64,000 nucleotides of DNA from Catenaria anguillulae PL171 (GCA_002102555.1 MCFL01000018.1:62001-126000), one strand, 5' to 3'; shown: positions 22,796 through 34,456, counted from the first letter of the stretch. Made by a program: numbers and translations. The notes: generated by a model from the letters alone, not told the origin.

Positions 22796-22850
22796 GAACA
22801 CCCGACCTTCGCTTTACGAGAGCGACGCTCTGCCACTGAGCCAAGCCGGC
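22796..22850 (-). pseudogene. 5' fragment of interrupted tRNA-Thr(CGT)
   Basis: The first 55 nt of the tRNA on the minus strand: acceptor 5' strand, D-arm, anticodon arm with CGT, variable loop and T-arm up to GTTC. All 55 positions match the intact copy at 39039-39110. About 45-50 bp upstream of it also resemble the flank of the intact copy. The element cuts the T-loop and thus the internal B box, so the copy should be non-functional. Confidence 0.93.
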
Positions 22851-23464
22851 TTGCCAGGCCAATTCCGCCATGCCTTATCACCCGCCGGCCCGAAAGCCAT
22901 ACGAGAGTTAGAGCAGGTGTGGGGCTTATACAGTTGCCAAGGACTGAGAACGGGAGAGTCGAGCAGCAGCGATGAGGTGCCTCTGGCCGTTCGGATGGCT
23001 GGCGCGTGTTGGCTCGACCCGGTCACCGTTGGAGTCTGGCGGTGTACTAACGTTAGACCGGGACTTCAAGTCAGTTGATGAGCGAATGGAAAGATGTATT
23101 GAGTTCCCATTGGACCACAGGTACAACATCATCGTCACGCCAGCAACCAGTAGCGAAAAAGCAAAAATGAGGCCATTGGAAAAGGCAATGAAGGACACGA
23201 ATCGGACACATAAAGAGAAACATGGTATGTGCTTGGAACCAAGAAACGGCCAAAGAGCTGAGAGGGAAGATGAAAAGTGCACGCAAATGAGGATACGCGT
23301 GTCCGACGGCGGTGGGGTGGTGCAAGAGCGAAAGGAAAAGCAAGAGTGGGAGGGGGGAAGTGTAAATATGTACAAAGTGCATGGGCAAGCGAGAACTTCA
23401 CGGTCCGAATCACGCGGACCAACTTTTGAAATCGAAAAATGAGAGGAGGAAACTGGCGCTTAAG
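22851..23464. other. intergenic region; former tRNA 5' flank
   Basis: The first 50 bp or so match the upstream flank of the intact tRNA in reverse. The rest holds short overlapping frames on both strands, one with a hydrophobic stretch (minus strand, about 23100-23230), without a supportable gene. Confidence 0.5.
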
Positions 23465-24913
23465 CTACTGCTGCTGCTGCTGCTGCTGCATTGGCGACGA
23501 TGTCTGGGCCGTGTCCTTGCGCAAATGCAAGTACGTATCCGATCCGTAGTTTTGCATGGAGACCATGTCGAGATCGCCGCCGAAATACTGTGCGTGCACA
23601 CGCGCCAGAGACAAGGACACGGCGTGTTGCTGGAGGAGCCTGCATACGGCCGGCTGCGTGACGTCTGCTGCCGTGCACGGTGAATTGGGTTCGGGGGACT
23701 TGGCAACCACTGGCGATGCGTGCTCGGATGTCGCGGGAAGCGATGACACCACAGGTACAACCTGCTCGGCACGCATGCTTGTCGCTGGTGGGGCTGACGC
23801 GCCCCACCCCAACCGCAACGACTTGAGCAGGCCCAATGCCGAGTGCAGCAAGCCCGATTGGCCCGCATGTCCCGCGACCGCTGCCGCTCGGCCCTCTATG
23901 GGCGTCTCTGGCGTCCGCGCCGGATGCTGGTTGAGCTGGAAAGGAAGCGGCGGTAGTCGTGGCTGCGCGAGTGGCGCAGCAATCAGACCAAAGTTGAAGA
24001 CTTGCGCAAGCTGGCGCTGGGACAGGCCGGGACCCTTGTCCGAGACCTTGAAGCACAGGTCTTCGGACCCATTGACAATGAGGAGGGTGACAGGAGGCGG
24101 CGCAGACAGGTTTTCCGACTTTGTGACTTCGACCGAGGCAGAGAGGGCAGCGCACAGGGTTGAGAAGAGAATGCCTTGAACGTGATGCGGGACGGCGAGT
24201 GGGTGAAAGGTGGATTGATTGGTGAGTGTGACTTGAGGCGAGGAACCAAAAGTGGAAGTGGCCCAGTGAGTAGCGGCTTCAATGGCATGTTGTGCGACGA
24301 GCTGCGGGTCGAGGAGCACGGCCAGGTGCTTTGCAGGCGGCAGAAGTGCTTGGTCAAGCGAGAGCGAGGTGCCGAGGGTCGTGGAGTGGACATCGGCCAG
24401 TGTGGTGCGTACGCGGGCAAGAAGCGTGGGATCGGAGATAATGGTTCCCACGAGTGGTGACCAGGCCTTGTCGAGTGACCGAAGCATATCCTTGTGTTCT
24501 GCATGTGCTGCCGAGAGCAGAGGGAGGGCATCATCGGGAGCAGATTGTGGGGATTGCGCAAGGACAGATGCGGCATGGGCAAAACGGTCGGCAAGGGTGG
24601 CAAGTGCAGACGTGGGCTTGTTGGGGGTGAGGGGGAGGCTGGCAGTGAGGTCGCGCAACAGAGCGGCGGTACGCGCATGGCGGTGGGCAATGGACGTGAC
24701 AGTCAGAAGCGGTGAGGGTGTGTCCGCAGAGGCAGAGAGGGATTGGAGCGTGAGGCGCGAGGCGGCAACAGCAGCGTGCTGGGACATGGCACTCCCGACG
24801 GTCGCGGCCGCTTGGGAGGCAACTGTGGCTGTGACTGTCGCTGTGGAGCGCAGGAGAGCAGACACTGCGGGCGCGGTGGAAGCAACGGAAGCGGCAACGG
24901 TAGAGGCCGGCAT
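23465..24913 (-). CDS. PDK/BCKDK-family mitochondrial kinase, divergent
   Basis: Single minus-strand exon of 482 residues from the ATG at 24913. The C-terminal half carries the GHKL ATP-binding fold of mitochondrial pyruvate/branched-chain dehydrogenase kinases: VSDKGPGLSQRQLAQVFNFG (G1 box) and ARVHAQYFGGDLDMVSMQNY near the end. Such kinases phosphorylate the E1 subunit of the dehydrogenase complexes and switch them off. The N box, normally E-x-x-K-N-x-x-R-A, is here GILFSTLCAALSASVE, lacking the Glu and Asn that bind Mg-ATP. A Pro/Ala/Ser-rich insert of about 90 residues and a final run of eight Gln are also unusual. The Ala/Ser/Thr-rich N-terminus could be a mitochondrial presequence. It may be a pseudokinase. 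Confidence 0.8.
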   Translation of the reverse strand: MPASTVAASVASTAPAVSALLRSTATVTATVASQAAATVGSAMSQHAAVAASRLTLQSLSASADTPSPLLTVTSIAHRHARTAALLRDLTASLPLTPNKPTSALATLADRFAHAASVLAQSPQSAPDDALPLLSAAHAEHKDMLRSLDKAWSPLVGTIISDPTLLARVRTTLADVHSTTLGTSLSLDQALLPPAKHLAVLLDPQLVAQHAIEAATHWATSTFGSSPQVTLTNQSTFHPLAVPHHVQGILFSTLCAALSASVEVTKSENLSAPPPVTLLIVNGSEDLCFKVSDKGPGLSQRQLAQVFNFGLIAAPLAQPRLPPLPFQLNQHPARTPETPIEGRAAAVAGHAGQSGLLHSALGLLKSLRLGWGASAPPATSMRAEQVVPVVSSLPATSEHASPVVAKSPEPNSPCTAADVTQPAVCRLLQQHAVSLSLARVHAQYFGGDLDMVSMQNYGSDTYLHLRKDTAQTSSPMQQQQQQQ

Positions 24914-26263
24914 GATGTGATGTGGTGTGAGCGTTCAATAAGTGGGAAGGTGCCGGGAAGAGTCGGATGTGCGCGGGAGGGTGGGGGTTGCAACTGCTAA
25001 CTGCGGGGCGGATGCGGTTGATTTCTAAAGGGAGGCCTCCTTGCTTGCATACGTAGTAGGTATACGATTTCGTTTTTCCTCCGATGCAGTTGCTTGCAGT
25101 TGCGAGCAGAGCAGAGCGTGCAAGGTCGGTCGGTGAGTCGGTTGCTGGTATCGCAGTGGCAATATCTCTCGGAGAGATCTCGATATGATATGATTACTGA
25201 CGGATATGGCAGCAGGCCCTGTGAAAATGGAGGCAAAGTGGGCATGTCATGGATGGAGCTCGAGTCAGTGAGTCTGTCCACTGCTGCCCAAATCACGTTC
25301 AAGGCGCAGTCCCATGACCTTGTGGCTGACACCCTGCCCTGCCGTGGACGCGTCTTGCTCATGGCCGTGCCAACAGCAAGGTGCAGGCGAACTACATATG
25401 TATGAGGTAGTAGAACTTGCGTACCAGCGGCTCAGACAGAATACAGGTAACAGAAAGGCGAGTGAGACAAATCCAAGGTGAGACATAAATCACTTGATCG
25501 CTTCTCCAGCTTCTGACGCTTCGATTGATAAGGCATGCACGGGCAAGGTCACGGTGCAAGTGCAAGAGCTCGCGCTCTGGCCCGGGGAAGGGCTTCCCTT
25601 TTGAAGCTCCGATAGGCAACTTTCGGAAACCTTGCTCCTCGCCGCCGCCGGAGCAGACCGGAACCTTGTGTCGACATCACAGAGGTCGTTGGCGACCGCT
25701 GATCGGGCCATAGTGCCATGATCGATCTGTAGAATCGTGGACATCTGGAGACAGGTGCACGTCGCCGCAGGAATAGAACGTGTTTCGAATGTGCGTGGAA
25801 GCCAGTTGGAGCATGACGATCACCTTGGCTCTCTGATGGCTTGTGGAGCTGGCCCAAGCGACCGAGCTCCAGCGAACTGCCGGTGGTGAGAGGAGAGCGA
25901 GAAATAAAGATGTATTATGAATATCTTGATGCAACTTGAAGTGTCTCGCTCGGACTGAGTCAGTGCCAGTGTCACATTTGGGCGCTCATTGACCATGGGC
26001 CAAGTTGGGCAAAACTTTATCCAACAGGTTGCGCTCGACGCGTTTCACGATGCGAGTCCTCTATATACAATTTTCTTGGGCTCTTTGCCATTGTCGTTGA
26101 CCGCCTCTCTTTCTCCCTCCCTCCACTCATGCATGCACGGTAAGCATCATCGACCCTCTGCTACAGCTGCGCAAGGCACTACATACGCACCGACGTGACC
26201 TCCCCTGATTGCCAAGTCAAGCTCGCCCATCCTACCTACCGACCATACCCAACCATTGCAAAA
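24914..26263. promoter_or_regulatory. long divergent upstream region
   Basis: About 1.35 kb between the divergent PDK-like and PFK genes, presumably holding both promoters. Short frames only; no repeat or conserved element recognised. Confidence 0.4.
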
Positions 26264-28055
26264 ATGTCCGAATTCGTCACCGTCTCTGTCCAAGGGTCGC
26301 CCGTCCATTCGCCCTCGCACCACCCGCTGTCCCTGGGCGTTCCTCAAGATCCACTGGCCGGCCACCGCTCGCACACGCCGCGCCCAAACCTCCACGATCC
26401 CAACCCGTTTGGCGTCCAAGTGCTGGGCGAAGCCACCATCACGACGCCGCTTGAGCCGTCGACCACGTTCACGCAACATGGCGACGTATTGCTTTACAAG
26501 CCATTCTTCAAGCATACCGAGGATGAGGAAGAGGACTACGGCATGTCCGATCTGAAATTGGACGCGCGCGAGGCGGCTGAGGCGGGCGGCAGGCATGAGG
26601 ATGTTGCCAGGTTGCCCGGATCGTTGCCGGGGCATGAGGCCACCATTCCCTTGTATCTTGAGCGCGCGGGGCCGAGGGACAAGTTGTTTTTCAACCCGAA
26701 AAAGGTGTGCTTGCTCGTTTTTTTTTTTTTGTTTTTTTTCGCCCATTCTGCAATTGTTCCCTGCAACTCACAAGTGCATCAACTTTCTTGCAAAAGGTAA
26801 CGGCTGGTATCGTCACTTGCGGCGGGTTGTGCCCAGGCCTCAACAATGTGATCCGTGCACTCGTAAACTCGCTCTACTACCGCTACGGCGTGCACCGTGT
26901 GCTCGGCTTCATGTACGGATACGAGGGACTCAACCCTGAAGCCGGCGCCCCGCCCATGGACTTGACGCCGTCCCATGTAAAGGACATTCACCGCTTTGGC
27001 GGATCCATGCTCAAAAGCTCACGTGGGCCGCAAGATCCAAATGGTATGTTCTCTATACGTTCTTGCGCTGCTCGCTTGCTCACTTACTCACGTTTGTTGC
27101 ACTCACATCCGTAGTCATGGTCGATTACCTCGTCAAGCTCGGCGTTGACGTGCTGTTCACGATCGGCGGCGACGGCACGCAAAAATGCGCGCATTTGATT
27201 GCCCAAGAATCGTCCCGGCGCGGACTGGCCATGGCGGTCGTGGGGATTCCCAAGACCATTGACAATGACGTCCGTTTACTCTTCGTCCGGCATCCCCAAT
27301 CTGCCCATCTCACACATATGCCCGCTCTGCTTGCAAACACTTCCCGTACCACATAGATTGCCTACTGCGCCAAAACCTTTGGGTTTGAAACCGCCGTCGA
27401 AATGTCGCTTGCGCCCATTACCGCCGCTCACGAAGAAGCGCGCTCTGCCCGCGGTGGCATTGGCATTGTCAAACTCATGGGACGCGACTCTGGCTTTATT
27501 GCCCTGCACGCTGCCCTGGCGTCAGGTGACGTCAACCTCCTGCTGATTCCCGAGGTGCCCTTTTCGCTCGACCGCGTGTGTGCCCTCGTCGAAGACCGCC
27601 TGCGCACGCGTGACCATTGCTTGATTGTTGTTGCCGAGGGCGCGGGCCAGGACGTGATTGCGGCGTTTACGCATGCACAGGGTGGGGTCAAGGAGCGGGA
27701 TGCGTCGGGGAATGCAAAGTTGCAGGACATTGGCGTGTTTTTGAAAGATCAGCTGGCGGCGTACTTGAAGAAGAAGAAGGTCGAGCACACCATCAAGTAC
27801 ATTGATCCGAGTTACACGATTCGCAGTGCGCCTGCGTGTGGCACCGACGCCGTGTTTACCGTGAGCTTGGCGCAGCAAGCGGTGCATGCGGCCATGGCGG
27901 GCAAGACGGATTGCGTGATTGGATTGGTGCAGGATGAATTTGTCCTGATTCCAATTTCCAAGGCAGTTGAGAGGAGGAAGAAGGTGGATCCAAGAAGTAT
28001 GCAGTATCAAACCGTGTTGGACCTGACGGGGATGCCGAGGGATTTGACAAATTGA
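26264..28055 (+). CDS. 6-phosphofructokinase, plant-type ATP-PFK
   Basis: Four exons, 26264-26704, 26797-27043, 27115-27269 and 27357-28055, giving 513 residues. Motifs in order: [18 protein letters not shown] (nucleotide loop), [33 protein letters not shown] (the TIDND catalytic segment), [20 protein letters not shown] and IPEVPF. GGDGT, not GGDDS, points to ATP as phosphoryl donor and not pyrophosphate. It phosphorylates fructose 6-phosphate in glycolysis. The length of about 510 residues and the KLMGRxSGFIA signature are those of plant/protist-type PFKs, not the ~900-residue duplicated PFK of most fungi. The first 130 residues form a divergent leader. Junctions restore motifs, e.g. IDND|IAYC. 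Confidence 0.93.
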
Positions 28056-30767
28056 GCTCGTTGACGTGCAAGCACGGTGGTAAATACCTACTTCGCTTGG
28101 AGGTGCAGCGAGTTTCTTGTCTGATGCGAAACATCCTTGAGTTGCTGTCCTTTGATTGCCTATGTATCCACCTTTAATTCCATGCGTTGAATGGCAAGTT
28201 TACTGCGAGAGAGATCAATGACTGTTTTAACCGTTCTCTCGCTCACTTTCCGCTCATGTCCCAATCATGCATGCTGTATGTATTACGGATTGCCCATTGT
28301 ACGTACCTATATGTACCAGCGCACTCGCTGAGCACTTTATCAATTGCAATCCAACGGCTCATTAAAACAGGCAACCATGAATTAACCATGGCCATTTTGG
28401 CCCGGCCCCTGCCCATGCCGGCGATTGTTCATTCGCTTTCATCAACCAGTCAAGGAAACGAACGTCAGCGGCCGGTGAGGTGGACAGTGCACTCAGGGTT
28501 CTTAGTACCCCTGGTGCACTTGACTGTCACTGCAACCCCCCCCCCCATTTTCCATCCTAAAAGCGTTGCATTAGAGCCAATGGGTTTTGCCTGGGCCGTG
28601 AAAGGCGCCATGTTGCTGTCAATGTTGCCATTGACAGTGCGAGACGGCTGTCTGAGTGAGAGACGCGTCCGTTGCTGCGAGAAATGCTCTGGCCAATCGC
28701 AAGAAGCGACGGCAAGCCGAGCCACACGCCCCATTCACGCCCCATTCTCTCTCATGCTTTCGTGCGCAATGCAGGCAACGGTAACGCTCAAGTCGAAATG
28801 TCATTAGCTCACGCTTACCGAGCGGCTCTCCGTTTCCTGTACATATTGTGCGCGTGGATTCACCATAGTTCTGTACTTGGCGAAATGGATTGAGTGATCA
28901 TGCATGTCTGCGACACTTGAGTCACAGCGCTGGAGAGGTCAAGTCTTTGCTGCGCTGGCAGTGTGCGGGGACCAATAAGCATGCGCGCGGGATATGGCTT
29001 CTTCCAAACGAGACCAGATGCAATCTACATGAATCCATGTTTCGTGAGTATTTGGTATTGAGTCGTTTTTGGGGATGTGAGCGAAACCGGCGCGATCGCT
29101 GAATCATTTCTGGGCAAGCAGTTCGCAGCAGTACGCATCCTTCTTTGGCCTCTAGGCCCAAGACACTAAAATGGCGACTTGCTCCCCGCCTCTTCTGCAC
29201 CAGCAACCCCTACCTTATCTGGAACACATTATCCGCTCTCGCTCTTTCATCAACCCCATCCAATTCTCGACCAAGTTCAGGCCCAGGGGTTTGTGATCAC
29301 CATCTACATCCACCAGGTACAATATCCCCCACACGTCTCTTGATTTTGCTCCACCCTTCCGTCCCATTGGAACAACTCTGCCCGTTCCGACCCAGTCCCT
29401 TTGTTATGACATCCAACCCGCCGATGTTTGATGCGCAACGAGGAAGAAGGAGGAGCCGCCAGCTGTGGAGACGACCACACCGGAAACCCACTCGACGAGT
29501 TGACTCCTTCCATCTCCAATTCCAAGTTCGTCACCGAGAAATCCACTCTCGCGCTGATGTATCCGATCGAATGCATCAGTTTTGCTCCCGTGACATTCAC
29601 GACATTACTTTGCTGACTCTTGTTTGTTCTTCCGCACCTCATCTCATTGTTCTGTTCCAGTCCATACTTCGTCACTGCTGCCGGGATCACTTGACCTTCC
29701 GCCGTCCCTGCTTTGCCCAAGTTTTCCTCGTCCCCTCGACTCGTGTCTGCTTCACCTTCCTTCTTACATACCTCCCTACCTACCTCCATCCAGCCGCCAC
29801 TCGTTGCATTTTTTGATCGCGTTGACCTTCGAAGTTGCGCACTGTTGCTGGGCCGGGCAAAGACTGAACACGTATCGTATCGATCGCTAGACATCTGCGA
29901 GCTACAATTGGTCATTTCGAATTGTAGAATTAGTTCAGAAACAACACGACTGTCGGCATTGCGACTCTGAAATACCCAGCCATCGGTTTGGCCCATCCAT
30001 TTCATTGGACAGTACCAGTCTGGCCGCCGTCTGCTCTGGTCTCTCAGATCCTTGACTCCCGTGCGAAGACGCAAACGTGCATTGGCCACAGTGCTTCGCC
30101 TCAAGTCAAGTGTGTCACATTTTCGCAGCAACCGCCGCCAAAGGCAAACGTACGCGCCGCCTTTCGAAATGATCGCTTGTTGGTCGTTTCCCAACAAGTT
30201 CATTTGCGTGTCTTGGACGCGCTCGTGCACCAGCCGCGCACCCGAACCGCTGCGCCTGGGACGAGATTCACTCGCCCACTTCTCTCCACAGTGCACGCCC
30301 ATTCCAACCCTTCTCCCATTGCTCACTTCAGCGCCAGACCTCCATCACCGAGACACCAAGCCATCTGCATCCACATCACTACTTTGCCTTCGACCCTGGT
30401 TCTCTCTGTCTGTTTGGCCGCTTCATCCGACATTATTCATTCAATATCACCCTTTATCCAAAGAAGCGGAGTGATACGAGGCGCAGCGGCCAACCTGTTT
30501 ATGCTTGACGCCAGCTGATTTACATAAAGGTACTTGGTCCCCCATGGCCTTGCTCCAGATCCAAATGTCTTTCGTGTTGCTCGGATATATCGTCACCCAA
30601 CTTTGTTTCTTTTTTGCTTGCAGGCGAGCTCAAATACCATCCTCCCGAAACTCTTCCAGCACATTTGCGCTGCTCTGCCGTCCGCGTCCACCATTTTTAT
30701 TCCTATCCATTATCCTTTGCCATTTTCCTCGTATTCGATTGCTTGCACACGCCCTTACCGCCATACC
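28056..30767. other. long gene-poor region upstream of the cyclin gene
   Basis: About 2.7 kb. It contains a run of C around 28531-28539 and, from about 29.2 kb, pyrimidine-rich DNA typical of a long fungal leader. A plausible 5' UTR intron runs 30530-30623 (GTACTT...GCTTGCAG). A 340-residue antisense frame (29304-30326) has no family features and was not called. Confidence 0.45.
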
Positions 30768-32721
30768 ATGGATTTCGCTGCAGCTTGCAAAACTAATCCT
30801 TGGGGCTCGCTTCTCGGTACGCTGCCTCTCATTGCAATGGAGGGACAGAGACCGGCCACTGATACTGTTTGCCCATTCGGTACAGAGCACCTGACCCAGG
30901 CCGCATCGCAATCGATTGAATGTGCGCCTGCACCTTCATCCAGCAATGTAAAGGCAGCCTGGCCCCTTTGCCTTACGCTCGCCCGCTTCGCTCATCGTAT
31001 TTCGGTGCGGACACCACTCTCGGCCGCCGTCGTCCTCGGCGCTTGTGTCTATCTCCGGCGAGTCAAGCAACGGCTTCCACCTTCTGCTCGAGGTATGTCC
31101 TACCATGTACCATTTGCGTCATTCCCACAGTTCCCACAAACCCTCAGGCGGACATGATCTGGTTACGAGCTCTAACTGGTGCGGCTTGACCGTGCTAACA
31201 CTTGCCATGGCCGTCATCGCGACGCGTCGTGGCTCGAGTTCCTTCCTCCCTCCCATCCACACTTCCTTGTTCGCACCGACCTCACCCACGCCATGGCACT
31301 CACTGACCTCCCCCGCATCCTGGTGTCCACCGATACTACGTGCACCCGTCACCATCAACATAGGTATTCCCACAACTCACCATCGCCTACTGCTTGCCTC
31401 ACTCCTCATTTCATCGTACGTGCTTGTTCCGCCATTTGACCTCTGTGCTGGTCCACAACCTTGTCCGGTCTTTGTCCGAGGTCAAGCCTTCAGTGACCAC
31501 TTGAGGGCTTGAAATCGCTCTCATACCTCACACATCAATCCCTTTCATGCTCTTACCCTGAGTCGGCCATTCCATTTTCCTTTCTCTCATTCCATTTTTC
31601 CGAACTCGCCCTTGTGCTCTCATCACATCCCCACCACAAACCAACCATGATCACTTACCGTTGTCTGCCATGTCCACAACATCAATAGGAAAATGCTTCA
31701 TGACCATCAAATCAAGAACTGTACATGGGCGCAAGCCGTCGGATTAGCACTCGTCGAAGTCAACCTCATGGAACGGCAAATGCTTGGCCTCCTCGAGTTC
31801 AACGTGACGCTGCACTCATCCGAGCTCGAGGCCGAGTTTGACCATGTCAACCCAGCAAAGTTTCCCGGCTACACATCGTACGGATCAGGCACCTGGCCCC
31901 GGATCGCACCCGCACCTCCGGTCCATCCCGCTCGCGGACCATCACATGGAGACTGCCCGCTCCGCGCCATGCCCTCGCGGCTCGCATTGGCTCCACTCGC
32001 AATACCACATGCTCGCGACACATCTCTGCAGTCTGTTCATCACCAGCTCACTCCAAGCGACCCCGACACTTCCTTTGTCGAAAGCCCATTGTCCGCCATG
32101 TCTATCTGCTCATCGACTGCGCAGTCACTGTCGACATCCTTGTCGCCCATGTCTGTGTCTCCCGGCTGGCCCGCGAGTCCCGCATCCACGACACTCGGGG
32201 TAGTTGGTGAGCGCCAACACAACGACGACAATAGCACCGCCTACAACTCACCCGCGCTATCGCCCGCTTGGTCCGATAATACCCTTCATGCCAGGTCGCC
32301 CAACACTGTCGGTGGCAAGTCGTCTCAAGCGACCGATGGCATTTGCAAGCGCATGGCGGCATTCAATGACTCGTCAGTCGACCTCCCTGCCGCCGCCGCC
32401 GCTTCGTCGTCCTCACCACATTCGCATTCGCTCGTCTTGATCACGCGCCCGACTCCGGCATCCCCCGCGCTGGCCCGCCTCGGATCTGCGCCAGCAACGA
32501 CGGCCACGTGTACCGCTACGGTAGCTGCGGCGCGCGCCATCAAGTCAAGCCGGCGGGATAGCGGGATTTGCGACATTGACGCGGCGGACGCGGCGGACGC
32601 GGCAGAGTTGTGGAAGCTTGCGGTGAATGCCACCCCGTCGACTGCGGTTGTGTCCGAGTACATGGCCAGCGGGAGTGTCTCTGAGACAGTGCAGTGTATG
32701 TCTGCTGGTGCTGGTTGCTGA
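30768..32721 (+). CDS. PHO80/PCL-type cyclin
   Basis: Three exons: 30768-31092, 31364-31415 (52 nt) and 31689-32721, giving 469 residues. The joined sequence forms a cyclin box: LARFAHRISVRTPLSAAVVL, VYLRRVKQRLPPSARG|IPTTHHRLLLASLLISS|KML and TWAQAVGLALVEVNLMERQM, as in Pho80/Pcl cyclins that bind Pho85-like kinases in phosphate signalling or morphogenesis. The small middle exon is supported because both its junctions restore the box. After it come about 270 Ser/Pro/Ala-rich residues, likely disordered. The 271-bp first intron is long for this window. The ATG at 30768 is the first in frame after a pyrimidine-rich leader. Confidence 0.85.
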
Positions 32722-33352
32722 ACGACATGGGACGCATTTGATGCCGCTGATTCCCCTCGCCTCTTTCTTTTGCGCTTGATTCCCCACATTTGTTTTTGCC
32801 TTTTTCACCCACCCACCTCATATCCATCGCCTTAGCATCCGAGCCGATTCGCTCCGCGTGATGAACCGCTTCCCCTCATTCTGTATTCCCCAATCATATT
32901 CACAGCCTTCACGGTGAATGGCTAAACAAAAGTTTTTCCGTCGACGTCTTGCTGGCGTCGGCTGGCTCACCGCCACCGCGTCCTTGGACGATTCCCGTGC
33001 TTAGTTTTTTTGCATTCTCATTCCCGCCTTGGCACACCATCACCGATTCTGTTTTGTTAGCTTCGTAGTATCTCACCAATCGCTCATCCATTCTTTCCAT
33101 TCATGTACAAATCTTTGCTCCTTCATTCACCAATCACTTGTCCTCATTCCTTGCACCCACCGACTCTCCCTTTCCTCAACGGCACACTAGCGCCGATTGA
33201 CCTTAACCGCTGCCCCTGTCGACACAGCCTTTTTTTTGCACATTCACCCCGTGCCATGTGCTGCTTGCTGCGGCCTAGCTTCCCGGCGGACGACCCACAA
33301 GCTCGGGTTTTGTCAATATGGATTTTCCCCAGCCCCAATTGTATATACATAA
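32722..33352. other. convergent intergenic region
   Basis: About 630 bp between the cyclin and gluconokinase 3' ends. Pyrimidine-rich and without a recognised gene. Confidence 0.5.
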
Positions 33353-34031
33353 TCACGTTTTGACGCTCAATGCAACTTGCAAGTCTGGACAGACTTGAAG
33401 CACAGCTTGAACCACTCGCTCAACCACCATTTCTCGGGTCAGCGGTCCATCGTGACCTAATCCACAATCCACACGCACAACTTGATATGCGAGCACGTAG
33501 TCGCCATCGCCACAGTCCAATATCGGCGCCTCCAACGTGGCCAACTGTGACGCAAGCATGTCCGCACCCATATAATGCCCCGAGCGCGCACGCAGCCGCG
33601 CTTCCAACTCGAGCGGCGGCACATCTAGCCACACATACACAATGCGCGCCGCCTTGCACGTCTGGGCGATGGTGGCGGTCAAAAAGCGCCGGTACGTTTG
33701 CTTGAGCGCAGAGCATGTGGCCACAACAACGGCCTGGATGTGGACTTGGACGGCGCGGTCGGAGCGATTGGGCAATGGCGGCTCCAAGCGCGGCGAGCCA
33801 CGGCCACCGGTCAGCGTCGGTGAGCGGGGCGCCCGCGGACATTTTGGCTTTGTTTTCGGGCGAGTGAAAGTCATCGGCTTCAATCAATGGGGCACTTGTG
33901 GTTGAATGAGACGAAGCGAGGTGGGACAAAAAGTCGGCGGCGGCTGTGGATTTGCCGCAGCCTGCAACACCCATGAAGATGAAGGCTGTAGGTTGGCGGC
34001 AATTGCTATTACTTTGATTTGGTGAGTCCAT
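33353..34031 (-). CDS. gluconokinase, with one apparent frameshift
   Basis: From the ATG at 34031 the frame encodes FMGVAGCGKSTAAADF (P-loop), IEADDFHSPENKAKMSAG and PLTDADRWPWLAALG, the GntK-type gluconokinase N-terminus. It phosphorylates gluconate to 6-phosphogluconate, feeding the pentose phosphate pathway. Near 33755-33775 the similarity moves to the next frame, which continues VVVATCSALKQTYRRFL, WLDVPPLELEARLRARSGHY and MLASQLATLE to the stop at 33353. No GT-AG intron fits the gap of a few bases, so the sequence has one extra base (or lacks two): a pseudogene, a consensus error, or +1 frameshifting. Total length would be about 225 residues, above the usual ~175. Confidence 0.8.
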
Positions 34032-34456
34032 TGTGAGCGATACAGGTCAGTATTTCTCAAACTTGGGACGTTGCAATTGATATACATATATACTGTTTAT
34101 CTGTTACCGTATCGCGTTCGGTCGGACAAGTGGAGAAGAAGGCAGACGCGCCGATCGGGCCGCCGATCGAACGCCGCCACACCACCATCCACTCTGACAC
34201 GCACATGAGATGAACCCAGCACTTTAACCCCGTTTCCCACAGTGTGTGTGAGGTGAATCAGCTTCGTTGACCGGGCACGGCAAAATAGAGACTTGGCGCT
34301 ATCCGTAGACACCAAAATCACCTCAATCCATTCAGTAGAATCCGCTCTGGCCAACCCATTTCAGTCACAGGTGATCAGTCAAGATCCAGTGCCACCCATG
34401 TAAGTCCGACCATGGTGTGAGACAAGCGATTATGCTCTCTACCTCAAGTCCAAATC
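34032..34456. promoter_or_regulatory. divergent promoter region
   Basis: About 425 bp between the divergent gluconokinase and RNF220-like genes. AT-rich TATATATA-like sequence lies at about 34080-34095, upstream of the gluconokinase start. Confidence 0.4.

Noticed and set aside
22926-23375. Minus-strand frame with a hydrophobic stretch beside the tRNA fragment
   Set aside because: No conserved motif and no convincing start or partner exon; kept as intergenic.
28526-28545. C homopolymer as a possible special structure
   Set aside because: A short run in intergenic DNA; could be slippage or sequencing effect, with no associated feature.
29304-30326. 340-residue minus-strand open frame
   Set aside because: No domain, odd composition, and it lies antisense to the pyrimidine-rich leader of the cyclin gene; probably chance.
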